Assembly (NCBI RefSeq): GCF_038502225.1
Contig: NC_091298.1
Span: 37,337,336 to 37,401,335, forward strand
Source of the DNA: Cherax quadricarinatus
Taxonomy: Eukaryota > Arthropoda > Malacostraca > Decapoda > Parastacidae
Length of the DNA stretch: 64,000 nucleotides
Direction: 5' to 3'
Part shown: piece after piece, positions 59,308 through 64,000 of the stretch
Layout of the letters: every line of letters starts with the position of its first letter
Position numbering within the stretch: position 1 is the first letter of the stretch
Program-made: the position numbers and the translations under genes
Notes under the pieces: generated by a model
The model's input: only the letters and a program-made list of their open reading frames with translations
Database searches by the model: none
What the model was told of the DNA's origin: nothing

Positions 59308-60951
59308 TGAACAAGCCACTAATCAATGTAAAGATTTACAATCCAAACGATTTTTGCATGAATAAGTCTCAAAAGTCCATCAATGTATGGCAAATTTCTT
59401 ACATTACCCTAACTCCAACAGACCTTGAGAAAGCCATTGACAACATTCCCATGCACTCAACTCCAGGCACAGACTCGTGGAACTCTGTTGTCATTAAGAA
59501 CTGCAATAAACCCTTTATGCGTGCCCTAAGTATGTTATGGAGCAGGATCTTGGACATGGATGAAATTCCGCAGTCACTAAAAACAACGGATATTGTCCCA
59601 CTCCATAAAGGTGGCCGCAAAGCATTAGCTAAGAACTGTAGACCAATATCTCTAACGTCCCACATCATAAAAATTTGTGAAACAGTCCATGGCAACTTGG
59701 GTTCAGGGCAGGTCGCTCCTGCCTCTCACAACTACTGGATCACTATGATATGGCCTTGGATGCACTGGAAGAAAATCAGAATGCAGATGTAATATACACA
59801 GACTTTGCAAAAACTTTTGACGTAATAGCGCACAGAATGCGTGCTAAAGGAATAACTAGCAAACTTGGGAGATGGATCTTCCACTTTCTAACCAATCGAA
59901 CACAAAGAGTAGTGGTAAATAGAGTTAAATCGGAAGCTGCTTAGGAAAAACTCTGTTCCACAAGGCACAGTACTCGCCCCCATCCTGTTCCTAATCCTAA
60001 TATCAGACATAGACAGAGATGTAATCCACAGCACCGTGTCATCTTTTGCAGACGATACTAGGATCTGCATGAGACTGTCAGTTCTTGATGACAAGGTTAA
60101 CCTCAAAGAAGATATAAACAAAGTTTTCCAATGGGCAACGGAAAACATTATGATGTTCAATGAAGACAAATTCCAACTACTCCGTTATGGAAAACTGGAG
60201 AAGGTAATAACTAGAACTGAGTATACTACATACTCTGATCATACAAAGAGCGAAAAATGTTGTGAGGGACCTGGGAGTGATAATGTCTGAGGATCTCACT
60301 TTCAAGGATCACAACAGTGCCACGATCACAACTGCGAAGAAAATAATAGGATGGATAATGAGAACGCTCAAAACATGATCACTTATTCTCTCTAGGCTGG
60401 AATACTTCTGCATATGAACATCTCCATTCAAAACAGGTGAAATTGCAGATCTAGAGGATGTACAGAGAACCTTTACTGCACATATAAGTTCCATCAGATA
60501 CCTTCACTATTGGGAACGCTTAGAAGCACTTGACTTATACTTGCTGAAAGGCAGGCGAAAGAGATATATCATAATCTACACTTGGAAAATCTTAGAAGGA
60601 ATGATCCCTAATCTGCACACACAATTCACTCCCTACGAAAACAAAAGACTGGGCAGCCGGTGCAAAATACCCTCAATGAAACATAGGAGCGCCACTGGTT
60701 CAGTAAGACAAAAAACAGTAAGTGTCTGGAACCCAAGACTGTTCAACAGCCTCCCACCATGCATAAGGGAAATTACCAATAGACCCTTGACTCCCTTCAA
60801 GAGAGAGCTGGACAAATGCTTAAAGTTGGTGCCGGATCAGCCGGGCTGCGGTTCGTACGTTGGATTACGTGGGGCCAGCAATAACAGCCTGGTTCATGAT
60901 GCCCTGATCCACCGGAAGGCCTGGTCGTGGACCTGGCCGCGAGGGTGTTGA
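59283..60951 (+). pseudogene. LINE-C copy 3 ORF2 (RT), broken
   Basis: Frames 59283-59792, 59750-59944, 60036-60290 and 60541-60951 together hold MHSTPGTDSWN, KALAKNCRPISLTSHIIKI, YTDFAKTFDVIAH (a deletion removes the KCDHG after the catalytic Asp), SSFADDTRICM, TYENKRLGSRCK-like and DQPGCGSYVGLRGAS. Several frameshifts and a stop at 59942 inactivate it. Confidence 0.75.
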
Positions 60952-60985
60952 TCCCCGGAATACCCTCCAGGTAGATTCCAGGCAG
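59308..60985 (+). mobile_element. LINE-C copy 3
   Basis: 5'-truncated LINE-C, complete to its 3' end (GATCCCCGGAATACCCTCC then AGGTAGATTCC). Located in intron 2 a few hundred bases from exon 2. Its start coincides with the right arm of the foldback. Confidence 0.8.
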
Positions 60986-61330
60986 GTAGCCTGGTGCTCC
61001 AGGGTATTTATTTCATGGGAGAGGGTTAAAGCCATGGAGATTATATAAGTTATAATCAAGCTATAATTGCTAAACTCGTAAAAGTAATACATTACATGGC
61101 AAGCTTATATCAATCTATACGTCTTCATACAGTATATGTGAACTCGAACGCCGGCGTTTGCGATCTGGAGTTTGTATAATCCCGTCAATCGAGAGTTTGC
61201 GGCATTTCTTATAACGTATTAATGTAACCAACTCAATTATCTATATTACTGACAAACCTTTTATTATTAATCTTAATTGATATTACAACATTAAAAAAGT
61301 CTCTTAAGATTATTTAGCATGACTACCTAC
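60986..61330. other. Intron 2, exon-2-proximal DNA
   Basis: No gene seen; the first bases hold the inverted copy of the 18-nt near-palindrome. Exon 2 begins at 61331. Confidence 0.5.
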
Positions 61331-61388
61331 TGTGAGGAGTGAGAGCAATAGCTGTAATCAGGAGCCCAGCTACCACCACTAGCGTCAC
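61331..61388 (-). CDS. Tetraspan gene exon 2 (rest of helix 1)
   Basis: The acceptor CTTTTTCAG precedes GTGACGCTAG and the donor is GTAGGT after CCTCACA. The frame reads VTLVVVAGLLITAIALTPH plus the first base of a Ser codon. It completes the helix begun in exon 1. Phase 1 at the 3' end fits exactly with exon 3. A strong polypyrimidine tract supports the acceptor. Confidence 0.82.
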
Positions 61389-62537
61389 CTGAAAAAGAAG
61401 ATGCAGTAGTAGGAGAGAATAACACTTTTCAGGCAGACTCAGGCATACAAGACCAACTGCAACAAAATAAATCTGCCGAAAATTTTATCATTTTCAATGA
61501 AAATTGTTTCATAAAATCTTAATCCGAGATTCAAAAGCAGAGCTTCATATATGTTAATGCAAGTAATGTCCACTGGGCGAACATCGGATATACAATAAAA
61601 CCTCATACCAGGTAATTTTAGTAAGAGCTCCTAGTGTAGTCAGAGTTTTAACAATCATGTGTACTCAGATATAGATCTTGTTCACCTAAGCAATATCAGT
61701 CCATCGGCTAGAGTGTAAAGTTAGCACATGATAAACCTAGAATTCCAATTTTGCCTCTTACTGAAAAAAAGTTACATTTGTTAAAAAATTCAGAAAGAAG
61801 AGCAATATAAGAACACACAGACTGATGTGAGAAAATGGCTTTTTAAAACACTTTCCATTTGCACCATACTGATGATCGTCTGCTAACATTATCCATGAAT
61901 AGAGTCTTAGTGTACTCTTCACACTGCAATGATAAAGTGAAGAATTCCTACTCATTGGACCTCGCAATCAACTCTCGCCAATTCCCTGATTTTTTTTTTT
62001 TTTTTGCTAATTATCATAGTGTAACGTGTTTTGAATTTTTCACAAAACTCATTTATCAGTCTCACTTAACGTTTCTCAAATTAACGTTATATAACTTATC
62101 ATAACTTTACTAAACCTATAAATACCTGATGGAGTGTGAACAAGATAACATTTATAAAAGGTATTCGGGGAAACCGGTATGCTGGACTTGAGTCCTGGAG
62201 GTGGGATATTTAATGTCTGCACACACTGAAGGAAGGGTGGGAATCTTACTTTCATTACATTTATCAAAGAAATACATGCATTTCGAGAAGTCAAATTGAT
62301 TTTCTCTAATTTATTTTAATAATGAATTTACATACGGTTTTTTAGCACAACCATTACCAAGTGACAAGTAAGGTAATTAGCCACTCATCAGGTGATAGGT
62401 AAGTTATAAGAAGAAACTTAGCTGGTAATGAGTTGGATAGATAGTCACTCAGTATGTGACAGGTAAGATATAGAAAGCGACTCAATAGGTAATTAACTAT
62501 TCAACAGATGACTGATCAGGTATATAAAGCAACTCAC
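61389..62537. other. Intron 1
   Basis: About 1.15 kb with no recognised mobile element. Loosely repeated units of about 60 bp containing GGTGATAGGTAAG or TGACAGGTAAG and CACTCA occur at 62340-62530. A T run lies at 61990-62005. Confidence 0.55.
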
Positions 62538-62624
62538 CAACTCAAAAGAGGTAATAATTAAAATTGCGGTTCTGGGAGTACAGCAACACCTGCAGCGTGA
62601 ACACATTTCTCTAAGTTGATCCAT
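62538..62624 (-). CDS. Tetraspan gene exon 1 (start codon, Cys-rich head, start of helix 1)
   Basis: The ATG at 62624 is preceded two codons upstream by an in-frame TGA, so it is the first possible start. The frame reads MDQLREMCSRCRCCC, TPRT, then AILIITSFEL, with the donor GTGAGT after GAGTTG. The Cys cluster followed by Arg-Thr and a hydrophobic run is the hallmark that suggests an LAPTM4/DUF4728-like protein. An acceptor-like TTTCTGTCTACAG at 62666 would make 62625-62665 part of a 5' UTR exon. Confidence 0.8.
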
Positions 62625-62689
62625 CTCTCAGCCGTGGGACACCTCTTGCGCCAGATCACTACGAACTGTAGACAGAAATTAGCTATTAC

Positions 62690-62805
62690 TAACAAGATCT
62701 TTCCTCATACATGAAAATATACACAAGTCACCCCATACCATCCTACGTGTACCTGGTGGACTTTAAAACGCAGGTCATGGTGTCGTACGCCGGGCAGAGG
62801 CCAGT
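62690..62805 (+). mobile_element. LINE-B ORF1 fragment
   Basis: HPIPSYVYLVDFKTQVMVSY matches copy 1 ORF1 (SIPSYVYLKEFRTQVMVSY). The match stops at GGGCAGAGGCC, just before the knuckle. Only about 100 bp are present, directly joined to the LINE-E leader. Confidence 0.75.
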
Positions 62806-64000
62806 GGTCAGTGGTCAGTCGTCACGTGAGGTCACAGACCCTGAGCTGCTTTGGGGATTAGTGTGGACGGTTACAAAGCATGGCTTGCTTCTGCAGTGTT
62901 TTAAAAATTGAGGTTGGAGAGTTGAAGGAGGAGGTCTTGCTTCTCCAGGAGGAGATTAGGAGGCTGAAGGTCCACCTCAATGGGTCTGGGAGAGAGTGTG
63001 AGGTGGCTGGAGTTGTGGGGAATGAGGCTTCTAGCAGCGAGGTGCAGTCTGTCTCTCGCTGTGAGGAGGCTGTAGTTGGGGAGGCAGCAACGGCTACCAG
63101 CAGTGAGGTGCAGCCCAGCACCTGCTACAAGTGGCGAGTAGTTCACAGTAATGGAAGGCGCATCAGAGTAAGGAAAGTTAAGAGTGAAGATCTGAAGGTA
63201 GGAAATCGCTTCTCTGTTCTTCAGGATGAATGTACTTCAGTGGCCAGTGAAGGTAAGGGTACTACTGCCCCTGCTAATGGAGGTAAGCGCATTCTTGTGG
63301 TTGGTGACTCTCAGGTAAGATACATTGACCGTGCTTTTTGTAATAGGAATAAGAAGATGAGAGATAGAGTGTGCTTCCCTGGAGCTGGTGTTGGGGACAT
63401 TGTCAACAGGCTGGATAATATCATGTCAGGTAATGGGAGCAAGCCCATTATCTGTCTCAGTGCTGGTGGAAATGATATTGGGAAGGGTAGGAGAGAAGAG
63501 CTGCTAGATAAGTACAGGTCAGCTATAGATTTCATTAAGTCTAAGGGAGGGATCCCAATCATATGTAGCATCTTGCCTAGAAGGGGAGTAGGAAATGAAT
63601 GGTTGTCTAGGGCAATTGGTGTAAATTGCTGGCTAGACAGATACTGCAAGGAACTTGCAATCCCATTCATTGACAACTGGAACAACTTTTATGGCAAACA
63701 TGATATGTATGCAAGGGATGGGGTACATCTCTCTGGGGCTGGGGTGGTAGCACTTGCAGACTCGATTGAGAAGGCCATTGGTGAAATGCCTATGATTTTA
63801 AACTGATGGAAGATAGAGGTATGGGTGTGTGTGGGAAACAAGCAGGTTGCAACACTTGGGTTGGAAACAGTAAATGTATAAAAGGCATTCAGCATGAAGT
63901 TATAAATAAAGACAATAGATCAGGTCAGCAAACAAAGGGGGACAGCAGAGGGCAGCAAGGGACTAGCTCCCTTAAGGTTTACTATACTAATAGCAGGAGT
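62806..64000 (+). mobile_element. LINE-E (SGNH ORF1), 5' part, runs off the window
   Basis: A short leader is followed by ORF1 (62880-63806). The start of an ORF2 frame, SSLKVYYTNSRS, near the right edge (63960-64000), is the N terminus of an AP endonuclease as in CR1/L2-like LINEs (LINE-A has KLKVWYTNADG). A GTCAGTGGTCAGT repeat lies at 62802-62820. The rest of ORF2 lies outside. Confidence 0.75.
62880..63806 (+). CDS. LINE-E ORF1 with SGNH/GDSL hydrolase domain (308 aa, intact)
   Basis: The N-terminal coiled coil (VGELKEEVLLLQEEIRRLKV, near residues 12-32) is followed by an acidic linker. A SGNH fold covers about residues 138-305: block I VVGDSQVRYID with the nucleophile Ser, block II PGAGVGDI, block III SAGGNDIG and block V ARDGVHLSGAGV with the Asp-x-x-His pair. 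Such esterase-type ORF1 proteins are known from CR1/L2-group LINEs; their role is membrane or lipid interaction in some models. The frame is uninterrupted and all four blocks are present, suggesting a young copy. Its Met (62880) follows a stop-containing leader; an alternative start is not evident. Confidence 0.88.
   Translation: MACFCSVLKIEVGELKEEVLLLQEEIRRLKVHLNGSGRECEVAGVVGNEASSSEVQSVSRCEEAVVGEAATATSSEVQPSTCYKWRVVHSNGRRIRVRKVKSEDLKVGNRFSVLQDECTSVASEGKGTTAPANGGKRILVVGDSQVRYIDRAFCNRNKKMRDRVCFPGAGVGDIVNRLDNIMSGNGSKPIICLSAGGNDIGKGRREELLDKYRSAIDFIKSKGGIPIICSILPRRGVGNEWLSRAIGVNCWLDRYCKELAIPFIDNWNNFYGKHDMYARDGVHLSGAGVVALADSIEKAIGEMPMILN

Larger units (their letters stand above)
37290..62665 (-). 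other. Host gene for a small four-pass membrane protein (LAPTM4/DUF4728-like), partial
   Basis: Four exons on the minus strand join without phase conflict: 62538-62624 (29 codons, phase 0), 61331-61388 (phase 1 end), 47240-47331 (completes a Ser codon) and 37290-37484 (phase 0). Introns are 1149, 13942 and 9755 bp, all GT-AG. The 144-residue product has four hydrophobic helices (about residues 20-44, 56-77, 88-111 and 118-141) and a Cys-rich N terminus ending in Arg-Thr before helix 1. That layout is known in LAPTM4 proteins and arthropod DUF4728 proteins of endosomal/lysosomal membranes; family membership here is an inference. The end of the gene is to the left and was not found. Nearly all other features from 37 to 62 kb are intronic. 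Confidence 0.8.

Overview
The window looks like nuclear DNA of a decapod crustacean (crayfish or lobster type; this is an inference from repeat families, not a species call). It is dominated by non-LTR retrotransposons. It also carries long CA, TA, AAT and AGT microsatellites, a tRNA-derived SINE with a TTATC-type tail, hAT-like MITEs, a Penelope-like element and one LTR element. There is no prokaryotic operon, CRISPR array or rRNA.

One host gene can be assembled on the minus strand from four short exons with consensus GT-AG sites and compatible phases: 62538-62624, 61331-61388, 47240-47331 and 37290-37484. It encodes at least 144 residues of a small four-pass membrane protein. A Cys-rich Cys/Arg-Thr head precedes the first membrane helix, as in LAPTM4-like / arthropod DUF4728-type tetraspans. 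Its last exon or exons lie downstream and were not found. Its introns (1.1, 14.0 and 9.8 kb) hold most of the repeats between 37 and 62 kb.

Five LINE families recur and are labelled here for convenience. LINE-A is CR1/L2-like, with a coiled-coil ORF1 and a 3' end made of TAGGTGAGTAC repeats that runs into CA microsatellite. LINE-B is Tx1/L1-like, with a zinc-knuckle ORF1 and a YVDD RT. LINE-C is CR1/L2-like, with a PHD plus CCCH ORF1 and a CTCCAGGTAAA 3' end. LINE-D is I-like, with three zinc knuckles in ORF1 and an RNase H. LINE-E has an SGNH-hydrolase ORF1 and runs off the right edge.

Layout: 0-2 kb LINE-A/C tails; 2-7.6 kb an almost complete LINE-A with an intact 1004-codon ORF2; 7.9-15.7 kb LINE-B copy 1, broken by a hAT MITE, a candidate solo LTR and a SINE; 16.4-19.7 kb LINE-C; 19.7-22.6 kb Penelope and LINE-A pieces; 22.6-27.8 kb LINE-B copy 2; 28.1-35.9 kb LINE-D, split by a non-autonomous LTR element; 35.9-36.4 kb a minisatellite; 37.3-62.6 kb the host gene with LINE-B copy 3, hAT MITEs, a degenerate 21-bp array and nested LINE-A/C copies in its introns; 62.7-64 kb LINE-B and LINE-E pieces upstream of the gene.

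Most element ORFs are broken. The informative signals are junctions. Exact target-site duplications, an empty-site allele of a hAT insertion inside a sister LINE copy, and host ORFs that resume across insertions give a relative order of events. No clear new biological system was found. The least explained items are the host tetraspan gene, several strong foldbacks and an E-box/CRE-rich LTR element.
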